Origin: Burkholderia latens
Lineage (GTDB): Bacteria > Pseudomonadota > Gammaproteobacteria > Burkholderiales > Burkholderiaceae
Direction of reading: 5' to 3'
Assembly: GCF_001718795.1 (NCBI RefSeq)
Contig: NZ_CP013435.1
Location: 1-64,000 of the forward strand
DNA length: 64,000 nucleotides
A model generated the notes under the pieces. It was not told the DNA's origin, ran no database searches, and saw only the letters and a list, made by a program, of their open reading frames with translations. Numbering within the stretch: the first letter of the stretch is position 1; every line of letters begins with the position of its first letter. The translations under genes and the position numbers were made by a program. Of the stretch, positions 33,647 through 44,672 are shown piece after piece.

Positions 33647-35446
33647 TCAGCCCTTCAGCCAGGCTTCCCGGGCCTTGTACGCGGCGGCCGGTTTCGCGGC
33701 GGCCGTGAGCCGGTAGCGCGCCACTTCCGGCCCGTCGAGCTTCAGCTTCGTGATCTGCAATTCGTCACGGCGGAATGCGTGCACTTCGACCTTGTCGCCG
33801 GGGCGATAGCGCGCGAGCAGCGTGTCGAGATTCGTGCCGGTGACGCGCAAGCCGTCGAGTGCGATCAGCGTATCGCCGGCCGACAGCCCCGCACGATGCG
33901 CGCCGCCGCCTTCGTAGACGGCCGCGAGCGTGCAGTCCGCGCCGCCGCGCACGCGCGCGCCGATCGTCGGCTTCGCGGCCGCGCCCGATGCGACGTCAGG
34001 CGTAAGCGTTACACCGAACGGCGCGAGCAGTTCGGCGAGCGGCAGGTCGCGCGTGCCATGCACGGCATCGGCGAACAGGCGGCCGAGCGCGACGCCCGTC
34101 GCTTCCTGGATCAGCGTCTCGACCTCGTCTTCCGCGACGCCCGCCGGCTTGCCGCGATAGAAATCGCGGCCGTAGCGCTGCCACAGCAGCCGCATCACAT
34201 CGTCGAGCGACTTGCGGTTGCGGGTCTGCGCACGAATCGCGAGATCGAATGCGAGTGCGACGAGCGATCCCTTCGTGTAATAGCTGACGATCGCGTTGGT
34301 CGCGTTCTCGTCCTGCCGGTAGTACTTGATCCACGCGTCGAACGAACTTTCCGCGACGCTCTGCTTCAGGCGGCCCGTGCCGCGCAGCACGCCGCCGATC
34401 GTGCGGCCCAGCGCCGCGAAATATTCGTCCTGCGACATCAGCCCGCTGCGCACGAGCATCAGATCGTCGTAATACGACGTGAAGCCTTCGAACAGCCACA
34501 GCAGCGATGTGTAGTTTTCGCGCGCGAGATCGTACGGGACGAATGCGGCCGGCTTGATGCGCTTCACGTTCCACGTGTGGAAATACTCGTGGCTGCACAA
34601 GCCAAGATACGTGCGATAGCCTTCCGTCGTTTCCGGTCGGCCCTTCACCGGCAGGTCGGTGCGGTTGCAGATCAGCGCGGTCGATGCGCGATGCTCGAGA
34701 CCGCCGTAGCCGTCGCTGACCGCAAGCGTCATGAACACGTAGCGCTCCATCGGCGCCTTCTTCGATTTCGGCTCGAACAGCGCGATCTGCGCTTCGCACA
34801 CGCGCTTCAGGTCGGTGCGCAACCGCTCCATGTCGAGCTGCGTCACGCGTCCGGCGATCACGATGTCGTGCGGCACGCCGTGTGCGTCGAACGTCGCCAG
34901 CGCGAATTCGCCGATCGTCACCGGATGGTCGGCGAGTTCGTCATAGTTCGATGCGCGATACGCGCCGAACCCGTAGCGTTTGGTGCCGCGCGCCTCCGGC
35001 AGCGACGTGCCGACGCGCCACCCGCGAAATGCCGGGCCGATCGGTTTCGCGATGTCGACTTCGCACGGAGCATCCTCGCGGCCGGCGACGCTCAGAAACA
35101 CCGCCGTCGCATTGAAGAAGCCGCCCGACCCGTCGAGATACGCGGAGCGAACCGACAGGTCCCACGCGTACACGTCATAGCGCAGCGTCAACGCGCCGTT
35201 CACCGGCGCCGCCTGCCACGTATTCTTGTCGGTTTTCGCGATGCGCACCTTGCGCCCGGCGTCGTTGAATGCGGCAAGCGTCACGATGTTGCGCGCGAAC
35301 TCACGCACGAGATAGCTGCCGGGAATCCACACGGGCAGCGAGAAGCGCTGACCGGCGGGATCGGGATCGGCGACCGTGACCGACACCTCGAACAGGTGCG
35401 CGGCAAGATCTTTCGGGGCAATCGAATAACGGATCGGCTGGGTCAT
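33647..35446 (-). CDS. M61 family glycyl aminopeptidase-like protein with PDZ domain
   Basis: The 599-residue protein begins with a beta-rich N-terminal domain, then a gluzincin catalytic domain with the zinc motif SHEYFHTWNVKRIKP (about residue 285) and the third ligand Glu in LLWLFEGFTSYYDD. A C-terminal PDZ domain contains AGLSAGDTLIALDGLRVTG. This matches the M61 peptidases that prefer N-terminal Gly/Ala. No signal peptide is seen, so a cytoplasmic role is likely. dsbC lies 124 bp upstream on the same strand. Confidence 0.9.
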   Translation of the reverse strand: MTQPIRYSIAPKDLAAHLFEVSVTVADPDPAGQRFSLPVWIPGSYLVREFARNIVTLAAFNDAGRKVRIAKTDKNTWQAAPVNGALTLRYDVYAWDLSVRSAYLDGSGGFFNATAVFLSVAGREDAPCEVDIAKPIGPAFRGWRVGTSLPEARGTKRYGFGAYRASNYDELADHPVTIGEFALATFDAHGVPHDIVIAGRVTQLDMERLRTDLKRVCEAQIALFEPKSKKAPMERYVFMTLAVSDGYGGLEHRASTALICNRTDLPVKGRPETTEGYRTYLGLCSHEYFHTWNVKRIKPAAFVPYDLARENYTSLLWLFEGFTSYYDDLMLVRSGLMSQDEYFAALGRTIGGVLRGTGRLKQSVAESSFDAWIKYYRQDENATNAIVSYYTKGSLVALAFDLAIRAQTRNRKSLDDVMRLLWQRYGRDFYRGKPAGVAEDEVETLIQEATGVALGRLFADAVHGTRDLPLAELLAPFGVTLTPDVASGAAAKPTIGARVRGGADCTLAAVYEGGGAHRAGLSAGDTLIALDGLRVTGTNLDTLLARYRPGDKVEVHAFRRDELQITKLKLDGPEVARYRLTAAAKPAAAYKAREAWLKG

Positions 35447-35570
35447 CGTGGCTATCGGTCGGAAATCGGGAAGGAAATCGAACGGAATACGGCAGTGGAA
35501 ACGAAGAGAGGCGCCGGCTGGAATCGCGGGCGCCCCTCGCTGGCCGGGCCATGCGGCCCGGCACGGCCGG

Positions 35571-36299
35571 TTACTTGCTCGACGCGAGCGCCTGGTTCAG
35601 CTGGTCTGCCGACACCGCGCCCGGCAGGCGGCGACCGTCCGGCAGGAAGATCGTCGGCGTGCCGGTGACGTTCATTCCGCGACCAAGCGCGAGATTCTTG
35701 TCGAGCGCGGTCGTGTCGCAGGTGCCGGCGCCGGTCGGCACGCGATGGTCGAGCATCCAGCTCTCCCACGTTTTCGCTCGGTCGGTCGCGCACCAGATTG
35801 CCTTCGACTTCGCGGTCGAATCGGGCGACAGCACCGGGTACAGGAACGTGTAGACGGTCACGTTGTCGATCGACTGCAGCGTCGTCTCGAGGCGCTTGCA
35901 GTACGGACAGTTCGGGTCCGAGAACACCGCGATCCTGCGCGCGCCGTTGCCCTTGACGACCTTGATCGCGTTGGCGAGCGGCAGGCTCGCGAAGTCGATC
36001 TTGTTGAGTTCCGACAGGCGGGCGTCGGTGAGGTTCTTGCGCGTCTTGGTGTCGACGAGATCGCCCAGCAGCACGTAGTCGCCTGCTGCGTCGCTATAGA
36101 TGATCTGCGTGCCGAGATTCACTTCGTACAACCCGGCGACCGGCGATTTCGACACGCTCTTGATCGGCGCGTCGCTGCCGAGACGCGCCTGCAGCGTGGC
36201 TTTCAGCTTGTCGGTGGTCTGGTCGGCCTGCGCGGTGCAGCCAAGCGTCGCGATCGTGACGGCCAGCGCCAGCGACGCGATGCGGATCGTTTTTTTCAT
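35571..36299 (-). CDS. dsbC: Thiol:disulfide interchange protein DsbC
   Basis: DsbC is a periplasmic disulfide isomerase. The 242-residue precursor has a signal peptide (MKKTIRIASLALAVTIATLG then CTAQA), a dimerisation domain and a thioredoxin fold with active site FSDPNCPYCKRLE (near residue 131). A structural Cys pair is also present (AIWCATDR and TCDTT). The cis-Pro segment is VTGTPTIFLPDGR. It lies between the monooxygenase and M61 peptidase genes, all on the minus strand. Confidence 0.93.
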   Translation of the reverse strand: MKKTIRIASLALAVTIATLGCTAQADQTTDKLKATLQARLGSDAPIKSVSKSPVAGLYEVNLGTQIIYSDAAGDYVLLGDLVDTKTRKNLTDARLSELNKIDFASLPLANAIKVVKGNGARRIAVFSDPNCPYCKRLETTLQSIDNVTVYTFLYPVLSPDSTAKSKAIWCATDRAKTWESWMLDHRVPTGAGTCDTTALDKNLALGRGMNVTGTPTIFLPDGRRLPGAVSADQLNQALASSK

Positions 36300-36389
36300 C
36301 CTGTTGTTCCTTCAGCTCAATCGGAGTGCACGTCACAGTGTACGCCGTAACGCGACCCTGTCCGACAGGCCGAGGGCGCGAAGGTTCGA

Positions 36390-37559
36390 TCAGCCGAGCG
36401 CGGCCGACACAAGCCAGCGTTTCACGAGCGGCTGCGCGCCGACGAACGCCATGCCCGCGTTGCGCACCGCCTTCGCGAGCGAGCCGGGCACCGCGAACAG
36501 GCGCTGCAGCCCGTCGGTCGCGACCATCAGCGCGCGGATATCCTCGCGGCGCGAGCGCTCGTACCGGCGCAGCAGCACCGTATCGCCGAGATTGCGGAAA
36601 CTCTCCTTGTTCGCGATCGCGTCGGCGAGCGCCGCGACGTCGCGCAGACCCAGGTTCATGCCCTGCCCCGCGAGCGGATGGATCAGGTGAGCGGCATCGC
36701 CGACGAGCGCGACGCGCGGCGCGATCAGCTTGTCGACGGTCTGCAGCGCGAGCGGGAAGCCGGCCGCCGGCGTCACGCATTCGAGCGTGCCGACCTGGCC
36801 GTGCGACACGCGTTCGACTTCGGCCGCAAGCTGCGCCGGATCGAGCGCGAGCAGTTCGTCCGCGTGCGCGGTGTGCGCGGACCATACAAGCGACACGTGG
36901 CCGTCCGGCAGTGGCAGCAGCGCGATGATCTCGCCGTCGTGAAACCACTGGTACGCCGTCTCGCGATGCGGCAGCGACGCCTTGAAGTTCGCGACGACGC
37001 CCGTTTGCCGGTAATCGCGCCGGTCGACCTTGGCCCCCATTTGGGAGCGCACCCACGAGTGCGCGCCGTCCGCGCCGACGACGAGGTCCGCTTCGAGCAC
37101 GTGGCCCGACGACAGTGTGAGCACCGCTGCGTCGTCGCGCACGTCGAAGCCCTGTGCGCGCGCGTCGAACCACGTGAGGTTCGGCTGGAACCGCAGCGCG
37201 GCATCGAGCGACGTCTCGATCAGCGACGATTCGGCGATCCATGCGAGTTGCGGCACCGACGCCTGATATGCGGAGAAGTGCAGTTCCGCATGCGCATCGC
37301 CGTACACGCGCATGTCGTACACCGGCGCGAGCCGGCGATGATCGAGCGCCTGCCAGACCCGCAGCCGCTCGAGCAACGCCTGCGAGCTGGACGACAGTGC
37401 GTAGATGCGCGTGTCGAACGCGAGATCGGCCGGGCGCGGCGCGGCAGGTTGGGCGAGCAACGCGGTCTTGTAGCCGGACTGAGTCAGCGCGAGCGCGGCG
37501 GTCTTGCCGACGAGGCCGCCGCCGACCACGGCGACGTCGAAGGTGTGGTGGGCAGTCAT
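36390..37559 (-). CDS. UbiH/UbiF-family FAD monooxygenase
   Basis: The 389-residue flavoprotein hydroxylates a ring, most likely in ubiquinone synthesis. It has [20 protein letters not shown] (FAD), [14 protein letters not shown] (DG motif) and [20 protein letters not shown] (GD motif with the family signature [11 protein letters not shown]). Which ring position it modifies cannot be told from sequence alone. ATG 37559 was chosen; ATG 37568 is an alternative. A TATAAT (minus strand, 37572-37567) sits 7 bases before the chosen ATG. Confidence 0.88.
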   Translation of the reverse strand: MTAHHTFDVAVVGGGLVGKTAALALTQSGYKTALLAQPAAPRPADLAFDTRIYALSSSSQALLERLRVWQALDHRRLAPVYDMRVYGDAHAELHFSAYQASVPQLAWIAESSLIETSLDAALRFQPNLTWFDARAQGFDVRDDAAVLTLSSGHVLEADLVVGADGAHSWVRSQMGAKVDRRDYRQTGVVANFKASLPHRETAYQWFHDGEIIALLPLPDGHVSLVWSAHTAHADELLALDPAQLAAEVERVSHGQVGTLECVTPAAGFPLALQTVDKLIAPRVALVGDAAHLIHPLAGQGMNLGLRDVAALADAIANKESFRNLGDTVLLRRYERSRREDIRALMVATDGLQRLFAVPGSLAKAVRNAGMAFVGAQPLVKRWLVSAALG

Positions 37560-37814
37560 GGCGGGCATTATAGCCGCGCGGCGAAGCCCTTACGCGGCCG
37601 TACTTTGCGGGAAATCAGCAGAATCGCGGGCGGTCACGGCGACGTCGGCGGGCGTTGCATCGACGCGCGCGGGCGACGGCGGAAACCGGCACGTCGGCAC
37701 GGTACAATAGCGCCTTTGACGTCGGCCCGCCGCGCCCCGAGCGCCGGCCGTCCCTATTTTCCCGCGCCGCCGCGCGTTGTCCGGCCGCGCTGCCTCACCC
37801 GTTCGAAGGATTCC

Positions 37815-38909
37815 ATGAGCCTCAAATGCGGCATCGTCGGCTTGCCCAATGTCGGCAAGTCCACTCTGTTCAATGCGTTGACCAAGGCCGGCATCGCCGC
37901 CGAGAACTACCCGTTCTGCACGATCGAGCCGAACGTCGGCATCGTCGAAGTGCCCGACACGCGCCTGAAGGCGCTCGCCGAAATCGTGAAGCCCGAGCGC
38001 GTCGTGCCGGCCGTCGTCGAATTCGTCGACATCGCGGGCCTCGTCGCGGGCGCGAGCAAGGGTGAAGGCCTCGGCAACCAGTTCCTCGCCAACATCCGCG
38101 AAACCGATGCGATCACGCACGTCGTCCGTTGCTTCGAAGACGACAACGTGATCCACGTCGCCGGCAAGGTCAGCCCGATCGACGACATCGAAGTGATCAA
38201 CACCGAACTTGCGCTCGCCGACCTCGGCACCGTCGAGAAGGCGCTCACGCGCTACTCGAAGGCCGCGAAGTCGGGCAACGACAAGGAAGCGGTGAAGCTC
38301 GCCGCAGTGCTCGAGAAGGTGCGCGCGCATCTCGACCAGGGCAAGGCCGTGCGCGGCCTCGACCTGTCCGACGACGAACAGGCGCTGCTGAAGCCGTTCT
38401 GCCTCATCACCGCGAAGCCGGCGATGTACGTCGCGAACGTGAAGGACGACGGCTTCGACAACAACCCGCACCTCGAAGCGGTGCGCAAGTACGCGGAAAG
38501 CGAGAATTCGCCGGTGGTTGCGGTGTGCGCGGCGATCGAAGCCGAAATCGCCGATCTCGACGACGCGGACAAGGAAGCGTTCCTCGCCGACATGGGCATG
38601 GAAGAGCCGGGCCTCGACCGCGTGATCCGCGCGGGCTTCAAGCTGCTGGGCCTGCAGACGTACTTCACCGCGGGCGTGAAGGAAGTGCGCGCGTGGACGA
38701 TTCACATCGGCGACACGGCACCGCAAGCGGCCGGCGTGATCCACACCGACTTCGAGCGCGGCTTCATCCGCGCGCAAACGATCGCATTCGACGACTTCAT
38801 CGCGTACAAGGGCGAGCAAGGCGCGAAGGAAGCCGGCAAGATGCGCGCTGAAGGGAAGGAATATGTCGTGCACGACGGGGACGTGATGAACTTCCTGTTC
38901 AACGTCTGA
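37815..38909 (+). CDS. ychF: Redox-regulated ATPase YchF
   Basis: YchF (OLA1 family) is an Obg-related P-loop protein that prefers ATP over GTP and associates with ribosomes. The 364-residue product starts [20 protein letters not shown], has [20 protein letters not shown] (G3 region) and VANVKDDGF at the position where GTPases have NKxD, explaining ATP use. The C-terminal TGS domain ends [14 protein letters not shown] longer in-frame start exists upstream but lacks homology. TACAAT at 37703-37708 is a possible -10 box. Confidence 0.95.
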   Translation: MSLKCGIVGLPNVGKSTLFNALTKAGIAAENYPFCTIEPNVGIVEVPDTRLKALAEIVKPERVVPAVVEFVDIAGLVAGASKGEGLGNQFLANIRETDAITHVVRCFEDDNVIHVAGKVSPIDDIEVINTELALADLGTVEKALTRYSKAAKSGNDKEAVKLAAVLEKVRAHLDQGKAVRGLDLSDDEQALLKPFCLITAKPAMYVANVKDDGFDNNPHLEAVRKYAESENSPVVAVCAAIEAEIADLDDADKEAFLADMGMEEPGLDRVIRAGFKLLGLQTYFTAGVKEVRAWTIHIGDTAPQAAGVIHTDFERGFIRAQTIAFDDFIAYKGEQGAKEAGKMRAEGKEYVVHDGDVMNFLFNV

Positions 38910-38933
38910 GCGTCGTTTCGATGCCGATGTGAG

Positions 38934-38965
38934 AAAGCCCGCTTGATGCGGGCTTTTTCTTTTTG
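38934..38965 (+). terminator. ychF terminator
   Basis: AAAGCCCGC and GCGGGCTTT pair around TTGAT, followed by TTTTCTTTTT. It lies 25 bp after ychF. Confidence 0.9.
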
Positions 38966-39298
38966 GCTGCCGCTATTTCCGGCTCGCGCTCGACGGATGC
39001 GGGAAGCGCGGACCCTGGCGTCGGACGGACACAACGAAGAAATGCGTCAGGCGCCGTGCCGATACCGAGGCGGACCGCATCCGCGATGTGGTTACGGATC
39101 TCTGTCGACAGGGCATTCTGGCGTGCTCTCTCGGAAAACGCACAATCCATCGCCCGTCGGCGACAAGCGTCATCCTGCCGTCCCGCGGCGTGCGGTCGAG
39201 CGCAAATGGCTGCGCTCGCCGACTCCACTTCCCGACTCCCCCGGACTTGCGGCCAGCGGCAACCACCCTGCACAGCCGCGTCCGCCCATTCGTGCTCG
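38966..39298. other. Intergenic region with no recognised gene
   Basis: Open frames exist on both strands (for example 38899-39369 minus), but they have low-complexity Arg/Ala composition, no clear ribosome site and no recognisable domain. It lies downstream of both ychF and the permease gene. I see nothing I can support here. Confidence 0.5.
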
Positions 39299-40690
39299 TT
39301 ACGTCGCCGACACGCGCCGCCCGTCGCTCGCCTGCGCATCGCGCCCGCGCTTGTTGAGCCACGACGCAAGCAGCACCATCAACGCAAGCACAGCCGTCGC
39401 CCCCACTTCGATCCGGTGCTCCTCACTGACGAACATCACGGTCAGCGTGCCGCAGATGAACAGGATCACCGCCCACGTAAGCCACGGGAACAGCCACATC
39501 CGCAACGTGAGGTCCGCGCCGCCCGATTCGAGCGTCCGGCGCATCCGCAATTGCGAGATCGCGATCACGAGATACACGAGCAGCGCGATCGCGCCCGACG
39601 TCGCCAACAGGAAGCTGAACACCTGCTCCGGCATCAGGTAGTTGGCGATCACGGTCAGGAACCCGAACGCGGTAGACGCAAGCACGGCCGCGCGCGGCGT
39701 GCCGGTCGAATCGGTGCGGTGCAGGAACGCGGGCGCGTCCTTGCGCCGCGACAACGAAAACAGCATCCGCGACGCGGTATACAACGCCGAGTTCAGGCAA
39801 CTCGCGACCGACACGAGCACGATCACGTCGATGATCGCCTTTGCGTTCGGCACGCCGATCAACTCCATCGCGCGCTGGTAAGAGCCGTGCTTCGGCAGCA
39901 GCGGATCGTTCCACGGCACGATCGCCGCGACGACGAGAATCGAGCCGAGGTAGAACAGCGTGATACGCCAGATGACCGAATTCGTCGCGCGCACGATCTG
40001 GCGCTGCGGGTTGTCCGATTCGGCGGCCGCGATCGTCACGATCTCGGTGCCGAGGAACGAGAACATCGTGGTCAGCATCGCTGCGAGCACCGCGCCAGCG
40101 CCGTTCGGCATGAAGCCGTGATGCGCGAACAGGTTCGACACGCCGGATACGGCCGGCGCCGGCACGATACCGACGATCGCCGCACCGCCGATGCACAGGA
40201 ACACGACGATCGCGACGACCTTGATCAGCGCGAACCAGAACTCGAATTCGCCGTAGTTCTTGACGGAGAAGAGGTTGGTGACGGTCAGCAGCAGCGTGAT
40301 GCCGAGCGCGAAAATCCAGGTCGCGATGCCGGGGAACCATGCATTGAGGATGGTCGCGGCCGCCGTGGCCTCGATCGGGATCACGAGCACCCAGAACCAC
40401 CAGTACAGCCAGCCGATCGTAAAGCCGGCCCAATGGCCGATCGCGCGATCGGCATAGGTCGAGAACGACCCGCTGTCCGGATGCGCGACGGCCATCTCGC
40501 CGAGCATGCGCATCACCAGTACGACCAGCACACCCGCGATCGCATACGCGAGAATCGAAGCCGGGCCGGCTTCCGCGATCGCATGGCCGGAGCCGACGAA
40601 CAAGCCCGCGCCGATGACGCCGGCAATCGACATCATCGTCACGTGCCGCTGCTTCAGACCCGTGCCGAGGCCTGTGTTGCTTCCACTCAT
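39299..40690 (-). CDS. Amino-acid permease, AAT/GabP-like (APC superfamily)
   Basis: The 463-residue protein starts MSGSNTGLGTGLKQRHVTMM and has about 12 hydrophobic segments. The first helix carries SIAGVIGAGLFVGSGHAI, and the family motif region has AIAGVLVVLVMRMLGEMAVA then HPDSGSFSTYADRAIG. This is the bacterial amino acid:H+ symporter group that includes GabP and ProY. GGAGAGAG lies upstream of ATG 40690. The substrate is not deducible; GABA or a neutral amino acid is plausible. It is divergent from the DUF3761 gene. Confidence 0.9.
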   Translation of the reverse strand: MSGSNTGLGTGLKQRHVTMMSIAGVIGAGLFVGSGHAIAEAGPASILAYAIAGVLVVLVMRMLGEMAVAHPDSGSFSTYADRAIGHWAGFTIGWLYWWFWVLVIPIEATAAATILNAWFPGIATWIFALGITLLLTVTNLFSVKNYGEFEFWFALIKVVAIVVFLCIGGAAIVGIVPAPAVSGVSNLFAHHGFMPNGAGAVLAAMLTTMFSFLGTEIVTIAAAESDNPQRQIVRATNSVIWRITLFYLGSILVVAAIVPWNDPLLPKHGSYQRAMELIGVPNAKAIIDVIVLVSVASCLNSALYTASRMLFSLSRRKDAPAFLHRTDSTGTPRAAVLASTAFGFLTVIANYLMPEQVFSFLLATSGAIALLVYLVIAISQLRMRRTLESGGADLTLRMWLFPWLTWAVILFICGTLTVMFVSEEHRIEVGATAVLALMVLLASWLNKRGRDAQASDGRRVSAT

Positions 40691-41148
40691 CTGTCTCTCT
40701 CCAAAAAACGGTTCCGGTACGACCGGTGTCGCGTGAAGGCGGCGCGGGGAATTGTCGTTGTTGAATCCGGCTGCCCGCCGCGCGTGCGCGGCGCGGAGGC
40801 AAGAGCGGATCGGGCCCGCTCCGGACGGTGCGCGACGCAGTCTGCGAAGCTGCGAATGCGATGCGGTGCGCGAAGCACCCTCGCATCGCGTGCGCACTGT
40901 CCCTTGGGCTGGTCGGTGTGCCGCCTTCGAAGCGAAGGAGTGTAAGCACCAAACGGTTCTTCACTAAGAACCAATTGAAGAATTTCGATGGATCCACTTG
41001 TTGTATCGATATGGATCGATGCAACGGTTGGTCCGGTCCGACATCCGCACCGGCCGATCGCGGCAATGCAACACTGCCGTTCGGCTAACATGCGGCAGGC
41101 GGCCCGCCCGCCGTCGATCGCAGACAACACTATCCGAAGAGAGAGACC
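40691..41148. other. Long divergent intergenic region
   Basis: About 460 bp separate the permease and DUF3761 genes. It includes an inverted repeat at 41000-41025 in an AT-richer stretch (40960-41030) and otherwise no recognisable coding sequence. The remaining open frames are chance. Confidence 0.5.
41000..41025. promoter_or_regulatory. Inverted repeat, possible operator
   Basis: GTTGTATCGAT (41000-41010), ATGG, ATCGATGCAAC (41015-41025): 11-bp arms with one mismatch. It lies in the divergent region 310 bp from the permease start and 124 bp from the DUF3761 gene. Symmetry and size suit a dimeric regulator; the regulator is not known. Confidence 0.5.
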
Positions 41149-41454
41149 ATGCCTGCCCTGCTCCGCCGCGCGACGCGCATCGCCACGTTGTCGGCCGCGC
41201 TGTTCGTCGGCTGCGCGCTGCCGCCCGCGGCGCACGCGTATCGCGCGTCACCCGGCTACGACAACGAAGCCGACCTCGACCGGCACGACACATACCGCAA
41301 TCGCGACGGTGACGCGGTCCATGCACCGGCACATTCGAAATCGGGCCGCGCGCCCGACGGCGCGAGCGCGCGCTGCCGCGACGGCACATACAGCTTCAGC
41401 CGCCATCGGCGCGGCACCTGCTCGGGGCACGGCGGCGTCGCCGCGTGGCTCTGA
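41149..41454 (+). CDS. Secreted DUF3761 protein
   Basis: The 101-residue protein begins with a signal peptide ([20 protein letters not shown], then a cleavage region around AAHA). The C-terminal block [20 protein letters not shown] followed by HGGVAAWL matches the DUF3761 pattern, with two Cys and conserved His, Gly and Trp. Between them is a hydrophilic His/Asp/Arg-rich linker. Function is unknown. ATG 41149 follows GAAGAGAGA. It is a single gene ahead of ettA. Confidence 0.8.
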   Translation: MPALLRRATRIATLSAALFVGCALPPAAHAYRASPGYDNEADLDRHDTYRNRDGDAVHAPAHSKSGRAPDGASARCRDGTYSFSRHRRGTCSGHGGVAAWL

Positions 41455-41641
41455 ACGCGGGCCGGCCCAATGGCCGGTGCGACGCCAGCGCCAGCCATCG
41501 GCGAAGTACAATACGCGCTCGCGCCGCCAACCCGCGGCGATATCGCCGCGCCGCGCGCGGCACGCTCCGTACCGAATCATCCGACGCCACGCGCGCCCAC
41601 GTGCCGCGCGGCAGTCTCAACCCTCTGACTTTCACACCCAA

Positions 41642-43309
<1,668 letters not shown>

Positions 43310-43384
43310 GCGGCGCGGCCTGCGCGACCGGCACTGCGCCGCTGCGGCGCCGGTTCGCGCGACGCCGCATCCGTGAAAACGAAC

Positions 43385-43409
43385 AAGCGCCCTGCGGGGC
43401 GCTTTTTTC
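43385..43409 (+). terminator. ettA terminator
   Basis: AAGCGCCC, TGC, GGGGCGCTT and a TTTTTT run form a compact terminator, about 75 bp after ettA. Confidence 0.85.
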
Positions 43410-43436
43410 ATCTGAAGACGACGCGGCCGCCGCCGG

Positions 43437-44060
43437 CTACGCGAGCACGCCCAGCTCGCGCAAGCGCGCCGCGGTCGCGGCCGCGCTCGTGTGATGAATC
43501 CCGTGCCAGCCGAGCGCCGTCGCAGCCGCCGCGTTGTTCGCGTTGTCGTCGATGAACACGAGCTCGTGCGGCGCGATGCCCGGCACGTGCGAATCGATCC
43601 GCGCATGCATTTCGCGATAGATCGCAGGATCGGGCTTCACGAGCTTCACATGCCCCGACACGACGATGTCCTTGAAGCGCCGCAGCACCGGGAAGTTATC
43701 CCACGCATACGGAAATGTTTGCGCGGACCAGTTGGTCAGCCCGAACAGCGGCATCCCCTGCGCATCGAGCCGGTCGACGAGCGCGGCGCCCTCATCGAAC
43801 ACGCCGCCGATCATCTCGTGCCAGCGCGCATAGAACGCACGGATCAGCGCCTCGTGCTCCGGAAACTTCGCGACCAGCTCGCGCGTGCCTTCGTCGATCG
43901 TTTGTCCACCGTCCTGGCGAGCCACCCAATCCATCGCGCACACGTGCGTGAGGAACCAGCGGCGCTGCGCTTCGTCGGGAATCAGTTGCCGGTACAGGTA
44001 CTCGGGACTCCAGTCGATCAGCACGCCGCCGAAATCGAATACGACCGCCTTGATCGTCAT
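43437..44060 (-). CDS. HAD-family hydrolase, YihX-like
   Basis: The 207-residue protein has HAD motif I AVVFDFGGVLIDWSPEYLYR, motif II FGLTNWSAQ, motif III KLVKPDPAIY and motif IV VFIDDNANNAAAA. The FGG form of motif I matches the YihX/2-haloacid dehalogenase-like sugar phosphatases. Its ATG overlaps the stop of the upstream isochorismatase-like gene as ATGA, so the two are coupled. The substrate is not known. Confidence 0.88.
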   Translation of the reverse strand: MTIKAVVFDFGGVLIDWSPEYLYRQLIPDEAQRRWFLTHVCAMDWVARQDGGQTIDEGTRELVAKFPEHEALIRAFYARWHEMIGGVFDEGAALVDRLDAQGMPLFGLTNWSAQTFPYAWDNFPVLRRFKDIVVSGHVKLVKPDPAIYREMHARIDSHVPGIAPHELVFIDDNANNAAAATALGWHGIHHTSAAATAARLRELGVLA

Positions 44061-44608
44061 GCGAACTCCGCGGCGAGCACGTCGGCAAGCGGACGCGGCG
44101 TGACCGCATTGCCCGACAGCGTGCCGTTTTCCCAGATGAAGTGGTGATGCGCGACGATCTGCGCGGCCGACAGGTGCGTGCGCTCGTTCGTCGTATGCAG
44201 GTCGGACACGACGGTCGTCCGGTAGCCGAGCAATGCCGCGCGGCGAGCGGCGGCGTCGACGCAGAACTCGGTCGCATAGCCGCAGATCAGCACCGAACGA
44301 ACACCGTGGCCGTCGAGCTGCGCGGCGAGCGGCGTGTCCTGGAATGCATCGCTCACCTGCTTGCGAATGCGCCAGTCGGCGCGACCGACAATCAGTTCGT
44401 CGTGCAGCTCCCAGCCCGGCGTGCCGGGCACGATGTCGTCGTCCGCATCGCCGTCGTGCTGCACGAAGCAGACGGGCGCGCCCGCCGCGCGCGCCGCGGC
44501 CGTCAGCCGGTTGATGCCCGCCACGACGTCGTCGAGCCGGTACGCGGGCCGCGCACGCTGCACGAGCCCGCGCTGCATGTCGATCACGATCACTGCTGTG
44601 TCTGCCAT
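44057..44608 (-). CDS. Isochorismatase-like cysteine hydrolase
   Basis: The 183-residue alpha/beta protein starts MADTAVIVIDMQRGLVQRAR (catalytic Asp in VIDMQ), has a Lys-containing segment DWRIRKQVSDAF and the nucleophile Cys in LICGYATEFCVDAAARRA. This is the nicotinamidase/isochorismatase-like hydrolase fold. ATG 44608 was preferred over an in-frame start at 44623. Translation is coupled to the HAD gene by a 4-bp overlap. The substrate is unknown. Confidence 0.88.
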   Translation of the reverse strand: MADTAVIVIDMQRGLVQRARPAYRLDDVVAGINRLTAAARAAGAPVCFVQHDGDADDDIVPGTPGWELHDELIVGRADWRIRKQVSDAFQDTPLAAQLDGHGVRSVLICGYATEFCVDAAARRAALLGYRTTVVSDLHTTNERTHLSAAQIVAHHHFIWENGTLSGNAVTPRPLADVLAAEFA

Positions 44609-44672
44609 CAGGTGCCCTCTCATGTGCGGTCCGGCCGTCGCGCGGCCGGTATCGTCCAGTGCGCGCGTTGCG

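Noticed and set aside
38899..39369. 156-residue minus-strand frame after ychF
   Set aside because: Arg/Ala-rich composition, overlaps the ychF terminator and has no recognised domain.
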